This document shows, in pieces, positions 44,375 through 53,089 of a DNA stretch of 64,000 bases. Position 1 is the first letter of the stretch. Each line of letters opens with the position of its first letter. The stretch is from Sphingopyxis alaskensis RB2256. Its GTDB lineage: Bacteria > Pseudomonadota > Alphaproteobacteria > Sphingomonadales > Sphingomonadaceae. The notes under the pieces were generated by a model, which did not search any database, was not told where the DNA came from, and saw only the letters and a list, made by a program, of their open reading frames with translations. Where the stretch lies: NCBI RefSeq assembly GCF_000013985.1, contig NC_008048.1:3227001-3291000 (forward strand), in the 5' to 3' direction. The translations under genes were made by a program, and so were the position numbers.

Positions 44375-44430
44375 GGCTCCCGCAAGGGACAGTGGGAGCG
44401 TGACAGTGCTCGCCGCGGGGGGCGGGTCCG

Positions 44431-44787
44431 TCAGGGACGGATGATGGTGATCGTTGCGGCTGCCGCCGCCAGCGTTCCTACCTGCCGTGCGGCAACCAGC
44501 TGGCGGCCTGCTTCACGTCCATCCTCCAAGGCATCCTTAAAGCACCGCGCAGCCGAGGATTTGCGGAGCAACGGCTCCGGGTCGGGTCTGACGTCGCACA
44601 CCAGCCGCGCCGCAGAGCGGAGGCGGCGGTCGAGGCGGTCGAGGCCGCCATTCGACTTGAGGTTCAGGTCGGCGACTGACACGATCACCGATCGTGAGTC
44701 GCTCCACGGGGCCGTCGCAACGATCGGCTCGGCGGCGGCGGGCGATGCGACCAGTGCCAATATCGGCAGAGTGACGAAAATCTTCAT
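44431..44787 (-). CDS. UrcA family protein
   Basis: A 118-residue exported protein. The signal peptide ends at AAAEP (about 20). The family pattern SVADLNLKSNGGLDRLDRRLRSAARLVC is present in outline, with a Cys at its end and a second Cys in AARCFKDALED. UrcA proteins are common in sphingomonads and caulobacters; no activity is known. Divergent from the SARP-like regulator gene, whose upstream region has an 11-bp repeat array that could control both. GAAGGAG seven bases upstream of the ATG at 44787 supports the start. Confidence 0.85.
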   Translation of the reverse strand: MKIFVTLPILALVASPAAAEPIVATAPWSDSRSVIVSVADLNLKSNGGLDRLDRRLRSAARLVCDVRPDPEPLLRKSSAARCFKDALEDGREAGRQLVAARQVGTLAAAAATITIIRP

Positions 44788-44870
44788 GAAACTTCTCCTT
44801 CATGCCGCTTTCAGCCAAACGGAGCGGCTGTGGACATTGCGAATGGTTAGCCGGAGAACGTTCCTGTCAC

Positions 44871-44914
44871 CGTCAAAGACGCGTCAAAGACGAATTAAAA
44901 ATACGTTAAATGTC
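44871..44914. promoter_or_regulatory. four 11-bp phased repeats (SARP-type binding site)
   Basis: CGTCAAAGACG is repeated exactly twice (44871-44881 and 44882-44892), followed by AATTAAAAATA and CGTTAAATGTC in the same 11-bp register. The heptamer CGTCAAA with a 4-bp spacer is the layout known for SARP/AfsR regulators (direct heptamers one helical turn apart). The next gene downstream encodes such a regulator. Confidence 0.68.
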
Positions 44915-44999
44915 GGTACTATGACATTATGCGTTCATTGATGCGTCAATTCGGTGTTATTCAGTCGCGGGGATAAGAGATCAGGGCGCGCAGATCCCC

Positions 45000-47363
45000 A
45001 TGTCAGGAGACTGCGCCGTGCATGCGACATTCGTGACGAGTATGCCTGGGTCGACATGTGGGTCACCCACGTTTCGGTTGCTGGGGGATTTTGCGGTTGA
45101 ACCGGCGCTGCTCGCGCCGCATGGCCGCAAGGCCAGAGCGCTTCTGGCGCGACTCGCTCTGGCCGACGGCCCGCTTTCGCGCGACCGGCTCAGCGCGCTC
45201 CTGTGGAGCCATCGGGCCGAGCCCCAGGCGCACGCCAGTCTGCGGCAATGCCTGATGGAACTGAAAGCCTGGACGCGTGCCTCGCCGCCGCTGCTCCATG
45301 CCGACCGCGACGCGATCGCGATCGATCATGCGCATGTCGCTGACGATGTCTCCCTGCTGCTTTCGGCCTGTGCATGCGACGATGCCGACGCGGTGCTGCG
45401 CTGGCTGCCCGCTGACGAGGTTGCGCTGCTCGCCGATCTCGACGGGGTCGACGAAGCCTTTGACGACTGGCTGGCCGCCGAACGGGCGCGCAACACCGAG
45501 GTGGTCGTCCGCGAGGTGCTGGCCATGGCCGAACGACTGCTGGTCGCCGGCGATATCGACGGATCGCTGCGCGTTGCCGACCGGATGACCCGATTCGATC
45601 CGTGCAGCGAACATGCCGCTCGTCTGGTCATGCAGGCGCGCTGGCAGGCGGGGGACGATGATGGCGTGCGCCACGCATGGCACCGGCTCGAGGATGCGGT
45701 CGCGCGGGGGCTCGACGGGCGACCATCGCCGGAAACCGCCAGACTGTATCATCGGTTGATGGACGAACCTTCATGCCGGTCGAACGAGGTGGCGCTCCAG
45801 ACGGGCAAAAAACCGCCGCCCGACCGGCGGACGCATCGCATTGCGACCGTTGCGGCAACCGTTGCGGCGTTCGGCCTGATGAGCGCTGATGCGCCGCGTG
45901 AGGGAGGCGGGGAGCCCGCGATGATGACGCCGACAGTACGGATCGAACCGGTCGTTTCGCGCAACCATGGCATGATTGAACTTGGTTTCGCCGATGCGCT
46001 TGCAGGCGATTTTGTCCGGCTGGCCAACGCGTCAGGCGGCCTCGTCCGCATTCTCGATGGAGAGGCCGTCGGCAGAGGCGACTTCATCGTTCGTGTCGCG
46101 ATCAATCGCGATGACGGCAATTTGACAAGCGAATCGCGCGTCGTCGATGCGCGGAGCGGCGCGATTCTCTGGTCCAGTCGGCTTTCGGGGTCACCGCGCG
46201 ACCTGACGCGCCTGCGCGAACAGACGGCGGTGTCGGTGGCTGCGGTGATTGATTGCGCGCTGCGTCTCAACGACGGACAGGCGGCGCTTGCCGCCGATGC
46301 CGACCGGCGCGCGCAAGTGTTCGCGATCTGCGACGCTCATGACGATCAAGACGGCGCACGCGCCGTCGCCCTGCTCGAACGGTTTGCAGCGCGTTGGCCC
46401 GGCGACAGGGTCGCCCTCGGCCAGCTAGCGCTGGCCCGCGCAAAGCTCATATTCGGCGAGGCCGAAACGGCCGAGCAGGAACGCCAGCGCCAGCTCGCGA
46501 TTCGCGCCGCGCGCCGCGCGCTGGCGAACGACCCCGCCAATGTCTATGCAATGGTGGCGCTTTCGCAGGCCGGGCGACGCGAACGCTACATGGTCGACGG
46601 CCTTCCCATGCTGAAGCGCGCGTTGTCCGTCGATCCGCGATTTTCGACCGCATTGATGCTCCAGGCGACAGGACTGTTTCAGGCCGGCTATGTCGCGGCC
46701 AGCGTCCGGCCGTCGATTGACGCCGCCAACGCCGATCCCACCTCGATCGTCAGGGCGCTTGCGGTCGTTCGGCGGCTGGCCGCGGCGGGGCGGATGAAAG
46801 AAGCCTGGGACCGGCTCGACGCGGTCGCCGCCGTCTGGCCGGACCATCCCGATCTCGTCGAGCATCGCTATCGACTGACGCTCGAACAGCCTGATAGGGT
46901 CCGCGCCGCGGCGCTTGTCGCGTCGAGCGGCGTCGATGACCGATGGCGGCTCGATCGTCTCATCCTCCAACAGGTCGCAACCGGACGGCAGGACAGCGCC
47001 GCACTCGATGCCGCGGCCGAGATTGAATATTCGCGATTGCCGGCCGCCGCTTATCAACTCGCCGCGCTCTACACGCGGATCGGCGACATCCGGCGGGCGC
47101 TGATCTGGCTCGACCGGGCGCCGGTTCGCCAAACCAGCGGTCAATGGTCGTTACTCTATTGGCCATCGGTGGCGCCGCTCCGCCGCGAACCGCGCTTTTT
47201 CGCCAAGATGGCGCAGCTTGGGCTTGTCGATTATTGGCGGCGCGAGAATCGCTGGCCTGATTTCTGCCGCGAACCAGGGCTCCGCTACGATTGCCGACGC
47301 GAAGCTGACAGACTGGTTGCCGCCGGGCGCGCGGTCAATGCCGGAAATGCCGCATTCCGGTGA
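45000..47363 (+). CDS. SARP/BTAD-type regulator with TPR-like repeats
   Basis: A 787-residue protein. Residues 24-100 form a SARP winged helix ([11 protein letters not shown]...[27 protein letters not shown], as a pattern), followed by a bacterial transcriptional activation domain (about 115-250, with [16 protein letters not shown]). A hydrophobic segment lies near 280-300 ([14 protein letters not shown]), then a TolB/FlgO-like region, and TPR-like helices occupy 440-720 ([21 protein letters not shown] type). No SD is seen at the ATG (45000). It probably binds the repeat array upstream and regulates the divergent UrcA gene and/or itself. The 3' end overlaps purH by 29 bases, convergently. Confidence 0.78.
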   Translation: MSGDCAVHATFVTSMPGSTCGSPTFRLLGDFAVEPALLAPHGRKARALLARLALADGPLSRDRLSALLWSHRAEPQAHASLRQCLMELKAWTRASPPLLHADRDAIAIDHAHVADDVSLLLSACACDDADAVLRWLPADEVALLADLDGVDEAFDDWLAAERARNTEVVVREVLAMAERLLVAGDIDGSLRVADRMTRFDPCSEHAARLVMQARWQAGDDDGVRHAWHRLEDAVARGLDGRPSPETARLYHRLMDEPSCRSNEVALQTGKKPPPDRRTHRIATVAATVAAFGLMSADAPREGGGEPAMMTPTVRIEPVVSRNHGMIELGFADALAGDFVRLANASGGLVRILDGEAVGRGDFIVRVAINRDDGNLTSESRVVDARSGAILWSSRLSGSPRDLTRLREQTAVSVAAVIDCALRLNDGQAALAADADRRAQVFAICDAHDDQDGARAVALLERFAARWPGDRVALGQLALARAKLIFGEAETAEQERQRQLAIRAARRALANDPANVYAMVALSQAGRRERYMVDGLPMLKRALSVDPRFSTALMLQATGLFQAGYVAASVRPSIDAANADPTSIVRALAVVRRLAAAGRMKEAWDRLDAVAAVWPDHPDLVEHRYRLTLEQPDRVRAAALVASSGVDDRWRLDRLILQQVATGRQDSAALDAAAEIEYSRLPAAAYQLAALYTRIGDIRRALIWLDRAPVRQTSGQWSLLYWPSVAPLRREPRFFAKMAQLGLVDYWRRENRWPDFCREPGLRYDCRREADRLVAAGRAVNAGNAAFR

Positions 47364-48927
47364 AGACCATCGCCAGCCCGGCTTTGTTCGCGGCTGCGAT
47401 CACCTCATCGTCGCGGATCGATCCGCCGGGCTGGATCACGCAGGTCGCGCCCGCCTCGACCGCCGCGAGCAACCCGTCGGCAAAGGGGAAGAAGGCGTCG
47501 CTGGCGACCGCGCTGCCAATGGTGCGCGGGCTTGCCCAGCCATGGGATTCGGCCGCTTCGCGCGCTTTCGCCGCGGCAATGCGCGCGCTGTCGCGGCGGT
47601 TCATCTGCCCCGCGCCGATGCCCGCGGTTGCGCCGCCCTTGGCATAGACGATCGCGTTCGACTTCACATGCTTGGCAACCGTCCACGCGAATAGCGCGTC
47701 GGCCAGTTCTTCCTCGGTCGGCGCGCGGTCGGTCACGACCTTCAGGTCGGCGCGGGTGATGCGGCCGTTGTCGCGGCTCTGCGCGAGCCAGCCGCCGGCG
47801 ATCGTCTTCAGCATCAACCCGCCGCGCGCCGGATCGGGCAAGTCGCCGGTGAGCAGCAGGCGGAGGTTCTTCTTCTTCGCGAACACCGCACGGGCATCGG
47901 CATCGGCGTCGGGGGCGCAGACGACCTCGGTGAAAATGCCGCTGATCGCCTCCGCCGTCGGCCCGTCGAGTGGTCGGTTGACCGCGATGATCCCGCCGAA
48001 CGCCGACACATCGTCGCATTTCAGCGCCGCGTCATAGGCCTGGCTCAAACTCGCGGCGGTCGCGACGCCGCACGGATTGGCGTGCTTGACGATCACGCAG
48101 GTCGGATCGGCCTCGCGAAACTCCGCGACGAGTTCGAGCGCGGCATCGGCGTCGTTGATATTGTTGTAGCTGAGTTCCTTGCCCTGCACCTGTTCGGCTT
48201 GCGCTATCCCGCGCCCGGCGGGACCGGCGGGCAGGTAAAGCGCGGCCTTTTGGTGCGGATTTTCGCCATAGCGCAGTTCGGCCGACAGCTTGGCGGTCAG
48301 CGGCAGCGTGTCGGGAAACAGCTTGCCCTGGTCGGCAAAGGCGAACCAGCTCGCGATCGTCCCGTCATAGGTGGCGGTGTGGGCAAAGGCGGTCGCGGCG
48401 AGCCGCTTGCGCAGGTCCAGCGTCATCGCGCCGCCGTTGGCGTCCATCTCCGCGATCACCGCGGCATAATCCTCGGGCTCGGTGACGATGCCGACGAACG
48501 CATGGTTCTTCGCTGCCGAGCGCACCATCGCGGGGCCGCCGATGTCTATATTTTCGATGATCTCGTCGCGCGCCGCGCCCTTCGCGACGGTCGCGGCGAA
48601 GGGGTAGAGATTGACGACGACCAGATCGATCGCGCCGATCCCGTGCGCGTCCATCGCGGCGACGTGGCGCTCGTCGTCGCGCACCGCCAATATGCCGCCA
48701 TGCACCGCCGGGTGCAGCGTCTTGACGCGGCCGTCCATCATCTCGGGAAAGCCGGTCAAATCGGCGACATCGAGCACGCTATGACCCGCCTCGCGCAATG
48801 CCTTCGCAGTCCCCCCGGTCGACACCAGTTCGACCCCGTGGCGGACGAGCGCCGCGGCCAGATCGGCAAGCCCCGCCTTGTCGCTGACGGACAAGAGCGC
48901 GCGGCGGACGGGAATCAGGTCGGTCAT
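47335..48927 (-). CDS. purH: bifunctional AICAR formyltransferase/IMP cyclohydrolase
   Basis: Last two steps of purine (IMP) synthesis. The 530-residue enzyme begins with the cyclohydrolase domain ([59 protein letters not shown] as successive patterns). The formyltransferase domain follows with [30 protein letters not shown] and [11 protein letters not shown]. It ends [12 protein letters not shown] start at ATG 48927. The 3' end overlaps the regulator gene. Upstream (51-bp-scale gap) is a REP-like repeat. Confidence 0.97.
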   Translation of the reverse strand: MTDLIPVRRALLSVSDKAGLADLAAALVRHGVELVSTGGTAKALREAGHSVLDVADLTGFPEMMDGRVKTLHPAVHGGILAVRDDERHVAAMDAHGIGAIDLVVVNLYPFAATVAKGAARDEIIENIDIGGPAMVRSAAKNHAFVGIVTEPEDYAAVIAEMDANGGAMTLDLRKRLAATAFAHTATYDGTIASWFAFADQGKLFPDTLPLTAKLSAELRYGENPHQKAALYLPAGPAGRGIAQAEQVQGKELSYNNINDADAALELVAEFREADPTCVIVKHANPCGVATAASLSQAYDAALKCDDVSAFGGIIAVNRPLDGPTAEAISGIFTEVVCAPDADADARAVFAKKKNLRLLLTGDLPDPARGGLMLKTIAGGWLAQSRDNGRITRADLKVVTDRAPTEEELADALFAWTVAKHVKSNAIVYAKGGATAGIGAGQMNRRDSARIAAAKAREAAESHGWASPRTIGSAVASDAFFPFADGLLAAVEAGATCVIQPGGSIRDDEVIAAANKAGLAMVFTGMRHFRH

Positions 48928-48997
48928 GGAGGGCGGCCTTTTGCGAGACGGGAAAGACGCGGCTCCCCTAGTCGGGTCACTCCCCAAGAGCAAGCAT

Positions 48998-49088
48998 CGT
49001 TGCCCCCGCACAGGCAGGGGCCGCTGTCGGTCTATTCCGGCCTCGCCGCTTCAAACCGATTGCGGCCCCCGCCTGTGCGGGAACGACG
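48998..49088. repeat. REP-like inverted repeat
   Basis: CGTTGCCCCCGCACAGGCAGGGGCC on the left and GCGGCCCCCGCCTGTGCGGGAACGACG on the right are nearly complementary, with about 40 bases between. It lies between the purH start and the phytase stop. Confidence 0.75.
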
Positions 49089-49104
49089 ATTTATTGACGC
49101 GATA

Positions 49105-50133
49105 TTACAGCCCCAGCGCCGCCGCGATCTGGTCCCAGCGCACCAGCTTGAAGTTTTGCGCCTTGGCGCCGTTGTCGCCGTCCTGCGCGATGAAGATGCC
49201 ATCGGGGTAGGCCGGACCGAAATTGCCCGCCACCGCCTCGATCCCGTCGGTTTCGCTCGTCGCGCCGAACGCTCCCGCGGCGACCGCGAAGCGGCCGATA
49301 TAGTCGACGCCCGGCAGGCGGAACACGGCATAGGCATTGTCGCCCTGGCTCGACGCGATCAGGTAGCGCTGGCCCTTGTGGTCGATCGTCGCCAGGCCTT
49401 CGAGGTCGGCGACGAGGCGTTGGTTGTCGATCGGCGCGACCAGGCGCGCGGACGCGCCCTTGCCATTTTGCTTCAGCTCCCAAAGGCCGCCGACCTCTTC
49501 GCCGACATACAGCGTGTCGCCGTCGAAGACGCAGCCTTCGGACTGGGTCGGGATCTTGTGCTCCCATTCGATGGTAAAGGTCGGCGCCGCGCCCGCGGGC
49601 AGCCCCAGCGTGCCGACGCGCACGCTGCCGTCCTTGACGATCAGCGCCGCGGTGATCGGCTCGCCCGGCGCGCTTTTCTTGACGCACAGGCCATAGGCCT
49701 CGCCCGGCCCCGCCGCGACGCGGCCGAGCGCGGTGATTGCGGGCTTGGCGCCGTCGAGGCGGAAGATCGCGAGATGCGCGGTCATCCCGTCGTTGCGGTC
49801 GCTCGCGACGATGATGTCGCCCGCCATGTCGACATTGTTGACCAGCCCGGCCTCGATGAAGGCGACATCCTTGCCGGCAAGGTCATAGACGTGCAGCCCG
49901 GCCTTCTTGTCGGTCGCGACGATCAGCGCGCGATTCGGATTGGCGGGATCGACCCAGACCGCGGGATCGTCGGCGGCGTCGGCGCGGCTGGTGCCGACCG
50001 GCTCGGTCTCGCCGCTCGCCGTCACCTGCACCGGCGGCAGGCCGTTGATGATGGGTTCGCTCGCGACGCATCCGGCGAGCAGCGAGGCAAAGGCGAGCGA
50101 AGTCAGCAACTTCGCCTGACGGGTGACGGACAT
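49105..50133 (-). CDS. beta-propeller phytase (3-phytase), lipoprotein
   Basis: A 342-residue lipoprotein (LLAGC, Cys22). The propeller begins with DDPAVWVDPANPNRALIVATDKKAGLHVYDL and includes VNNVDMAGDIIVASDRNDG, YGLCVKK, SEGCVFDGDTLYVGEE, LEGLATI, LIASSQGDNAYAVFRL and DGIEAV. These match the Asp/Glu-rich calcium and phosphate sites of bacterial BPP phytases. It would release phosphate from phytate at the cell surface. It is divergent from a TonB receptor, with a PHO-box-like site between. Start ATG 50133 follows AGGGGAATCGCC. Confidence 0.92.
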   Translation of the reverse strand: MSVTRQAKLLTSLAFASLLAGCVASEPIINGLPPVQVTASGETEPVGTSRADAADDPAVWVDPANPNRALIVATDKKAGLHVYDLAGKDVAFIEAGLVNNVDMAGDIIVASDRNDGMTAHLAIFRLDGAKPAITALGRVAAGPGEAYGLCVKKSAPGEPITAALIVKDGSVRVGTLGLPAGAAPTFTIEWEHKIPTQSEGCVFDGDTLYVGEEVGGLWELKQNGKGASARLVAPIDNQRLVADLEGLATIDHKGQRYLIASSQGDNAYAVFRLPGVDYIGRFAVAAGAFGATSETDGIEAVAGNFGPAYPDGIFIAQDGDNGAKAQNFKLVRWDQIAAALGL

Positions 50134-50221
50134 GGCGATTCCCCTGGTTCATGCTGCGCATCCGCGCGCTTGACCGCGCCCCCTTTCATCTCGGCGCCTT
50201 CGCGTCAATCGCACAATATTT

Positions 50222-50250
50222 CAGTCATATAAACGTCATCGAAACGTCAT
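50222..50250. promoter_or_regulatory. PHO-box-like site between phytase and TonB receptor genes
   Basis: CAGTCAT, ACGTCAT and ACGTCAT lie at 50222, 50233 and 50244, exactly 11 bp apart, with A/T-rich 4-bp spacers (ATAA, CGAA). The PhoB consensus is CTGTCAT repeated every 11 bp. The receptor start follows 68 bases downstream and the phytase start is about 89 bases away on the other strand. Confidence 0.7.
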
Positions 50251-50318
50251 TTGACTCGCCGCAAACGGTCACATGGCGCCCCTAGACGCCCGGCAACCAC
50301 AAAGGGGGTCTAACCAAA

Positions 50319-52676
50319 ATGATTCGAACTTTCAGCCTGCGTTCCGCCGCCGCTCTCGCCATCGTCGCGGTGCTCGCCACCGCTCCCGCTGTCGCGCAGC
50401 CGACATCCGCCGACACGGCGCCGATCCAGCGCGACGAGGGCGACATCACGACCTCGCAGGACATCGTCGTCCTCGGCAGCGTCGGCTATCGGGGCCGCAG
50501 CGACGAGGCCGAACCCGTCCTTTCATATGACAGCGAGTTTTTCCAGCGCTTCGAGCCGCTGACCGCAGGCGATGCGCTGAAGCGCGTGCCGTCCGTCACC
50601 TTTCTGTCCGACGTCATCGAAAGCGACGGTGCGCGCCTTCGCGGCCTGCCGCCGGGCTATACGCAGATCCTGATCAACGGCGAGCGCGTCCCCGGCAACG
50701 GCGACGACCGCAGCTTTTTCATGGATCGCATTCCCGCCGAACTGATCGACCGCGTCGAGATCCTCCGCTCCTCGTCGGCGCGCCGCACAGGCGATGCCGT
50801 CGCGGGCACGATCAACATCGAACTGCGCGACGGTTTTGAACTCGATGGCGGCTATGTCCGCGCGGGCGCGCTCTATTTCGACGATGAGGAACTCGAACCA
50901 AGCCTCGGCCTCGTCTATGGCGGGAAAGTCGGGCCGGGCCGCCTGCTCGTCGGGCTCAATTTTCAGGGTCGCCACAATCCGAAGCGGAAGCGTTCGCTGC
51001 GCTATGGCGATTCCCCCGAGAACGATCCCGATTTCCGGGTCAACGAGTTCGACAATCGCGAGGACCAGAGCGACACGCGCGACGGCAAGGATTATTCGGC
51101 CAACGCCAGCTATGAGATCGACGGCGAGACCACCGGTTTCCGGATCAGCGGCTTCTACGTCCGCACCGACCGCACGGAGACCGAGCGCAGCTTCGAATAT
51201 GACGATCCGACGGCGATCAGTGGCCCGCTGCCCAGCGGCAATCTGTTGACCGACAATCGCAACGTTAACAATATCGATCAGGAAAATTACAGCATCGACG
51301 CCAGATTGTCGCACGATTGGTCGCTCGGCAAGACGACGCTGCGTCTCGGCCATGCGCGGTTCGACGACAAGCAGCGCGAGAGCGAGAATGAGATCGATTT
51401 CGACGTCGATTATGACGATGGCGAAGTGCCGGTGTTCGAACAGGCGTTCACTGCGACCGACATCGTCGACAAGGAATACACCGCCAAGCTCGACCATGAG
51501 TTCGACCTTGGTCACGACATCCAGCTTGTGGTCGGCGGCTTCTATCAGAAGAAAAAGCGGAATACCGCGATCCTCGACGCGGACGGCGAAGAGGATTTTC
51601 CGGGGCTCGAAACCAGCTATGACCAGTTCGCCGATAGTCCCGACGACCTGCTTTCGCCCTTCGACCCGCTCGAGCCGACCGATGGCGGGGTCAGCCGGAT
51701 CGAGGAACGACGTCTCGACGGTTTCGCGCTGGTGCAGGGCAAATCGGGCGGGCTGACGTGGGAGGCGGGCATCCGCTATGAAACCACGCGCTTCGACATC
51801 ACCGACTTCACCGAAGCGGCAGCGATTCCCACGCAGCGCAATGAATATGAAAAATGGCTGCCGTCGGCGTCGGTCAAGTTCGACCTGACCTCGCGCGACC
51901 GCATCACCGCGTCGGTCGCGCGCACCAACCGTCGCCCCGATTTCAACTTCATCTCGCCCGCCCTGCTCGAAGAAGAAGTCGGCGACAGCGACCTGCTCGG
52001 CAATCCGCAACTCGGTCCCGAAACCGCCTGGGGTTTCGATCTGGGGTATGAGCGCCGCATCGGTCGCACCGGCATCGTCGGGATCAATGCCTTCTACCGC
52101 GACGTGACCGACCTCATCGAACTGACCAACACCGGCGAAGAGGGGTCGGAAGGCGAGGGCACTTTCGTCTACCAGCCGCAGAATGTCGGCGACGGCAAGG
52201 TGTGGGGCGTCGAGTTCGATCTTTCGACCGACCTCGGTTTCCTCGGCCTGCCCGACACGGGCCTTTTCGGCAACGTCTCGTGGCTCGACAGCGAGATCAC
52301 CGATTTTGCGGGCAAGCGCCGCTTCAACGGCCAGTCGGACTATGTCTACAACATCGGCTTCGTTCAGGACATCCCGCGCTGGGGCGTTGCTTTCGGCGCG
52401 ACGCACCGCAAACAGGGCGCGGCCTATGACCGTGTGATCAGCGAGGAAGTGCGCACGACCTATGGCGCCGACCTTGAAATCTTCGTCGAAAAGCGGATCG
52501 GCAGCAATTTCACGATCCGCGCGGTCGGATCGAACCTGTTGAACGGAGCCAAGCGCGAAGTGTTCAACAAGTTCGACAATCTCGAAGACCAGCAGACACG
52601 CGATTTCGACGAATATGAGCTCGAAAGCGAAAAGGCGGGGCCAGTGTTCCAGCTGATGGCGCGCTACGCCTTTTAG
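50319..52676 (+). CDS. TonB-dependent receptor paired with phytase
   Basis: A 785-residue outer-membrane receptor. The signal peptide ends near AVAQ (about 27). A TonB-box-like QDIVVLGSVGYRG follows, then the plug (AGDALKRVPSVTFLSDVIES, GARLRGLPPGYTQILINGERVPG). An RSSSARRTGDAVAGTINIEL segment opens the barrel, and the sequence ends MARYAF. The barrel is acidic, with many Asp/Glu pairs. Because it is divergent from the phytase, it likely imports a phosphate-containing or phytate-derived ligand. AAAGGGGG precedes the ATG. The stop codon TAG is the first three bases of a MITE-like element. Confidence 0.92.
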   Translation: MIRTFSLRSAAALAIVAVLATAPAVAQPTSADTAPIQRDEGDITTSQDIVVLGSVGYRGRSDEAEPVLSYDSEFFQRFEPLTAGDALKRVPSVTFLSDVIESDGARLRGLPPGYTQILINGERVPGNGDDRSFFMDRIPAELIDRVEILRSSSARRTGDAVAGTINIELRDGFELDGGYVRAGALYFDDEELEPSLGLVYGGKVGPGRLLVGLNFQGRHNPKRKRSLRYGDSPENDPDFRVNEFDNREDQSDTRDGKDYSANASYEIDGETTGFRISGFYVRTDRTETERSFEYDDPTAISGPLPSGNLLTDNRNVNNIDQENYSIDARLSHDWSLGKTTLRLGHARFDDKQRESENEIDFDVDYDDGEVPVFEQAFTATDIVDKEYTAKLDHEFDLGHDIQLVVGGFYQKKKRNTAILDADGEEDFPGLETSYDQFADSPDDLLSPFDPLEPTDGGVSRIEERRLDGFALVQGKSGGLTWEAGIRYETTRFDITDFTEAAAIPTQRNEYEKWLPSASVKFDLTSRDRITASVARTNRRPDFNFISPALLEEEVGDSDLLGNPQLGPETAWGFDLGYERRIGRTGIVGINAFYRDVTDLIELTNTGEEGSEGEGTFVYQPQNVGDGKVWGVEFDLSTDLGFLGLPDTGLFGNVSWLDSEITDFAGKRRFNGQSDYVYNIGFVQDIPRWGVAFGATHRKQGAAYDRVISEEVRTTYGADLEIFVEKRIGSNFTIRAVGSNLLNGAKREVFNKFDNLEDQQTRDFDEYELESEKAGPVFQLMARYAF

Positions 52677-52944
52677 AGCGCGATGACATGATATTGACCC
52701 ACCGTGATTGCCCCCTGAAGTTCGTCGGCAAGAAGCGTCTCGCAGGACGGGCTGGTTGCCCGGACCAGAGACGCGCCGCTGTCCGGCGGGCTTCAGGGGG
52801 CAACCCCTCCGGGGCGGGCCGATTCTGGCCGATTGCCACGTTGCTCGTCGGGCGCGATGTCCCGCATCGCGCCGCTCCTCGCGCCTCGCACTCGGCCAAA
52901 ATCGCCTCCGTCACGGTGGGTCAATATCATGTCATCGCGCTCTA
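52674..52944. mobile_element. 271-bp MITE-like element, copy B
   Basis: Identical length to copy A (21842-22112) but in the opposite orientation, with about four base differences. The 34-base terminal repeats (TAGAGCGCGATGACATGATA start) are perfect at both ends of this copy. Its first TAG is the stop codon of the TonB receptor. With a REP-like repeat it fills the 413-base gap before the heparinase gene. No transposase inside. Confidence 0.85.
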
Positions 52945-52998
52945 AGGGTTCGGCGGCCGACGCTCAGTCCCTTGGGCGCCGGCTGCTGGTTCGCTGAT

Positions 52999-53080
52999 CG
53001 TCATTTCAAGCGAAGCGAAGCAATCCAGGGCGGCCTAAACCGCTCTGGATTGCTTCGTCGCTTCGCACCTCGCAATGACG
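52999..53080. repeat. REP-like inverted repeat
   Basis: CGTCATTTCAAGCGAAGCGAAGCAATCCAG at the left pairs with CTGGATTGCTTCGTCGCTTCG and the CGCAATGACG end at the right. It begins 54 bases after MITE copy B and ends nine bases before the heparinase stop. Confidence 0.75.
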
Positions 53081-53089
53081 AGGCAAAAG

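Noticed and set aside
48082..50232. 716-codon plus-strand frame
   Set aside because: Runs antisense through both purH and the phytase gene and across the gap, which a real gene would not do.
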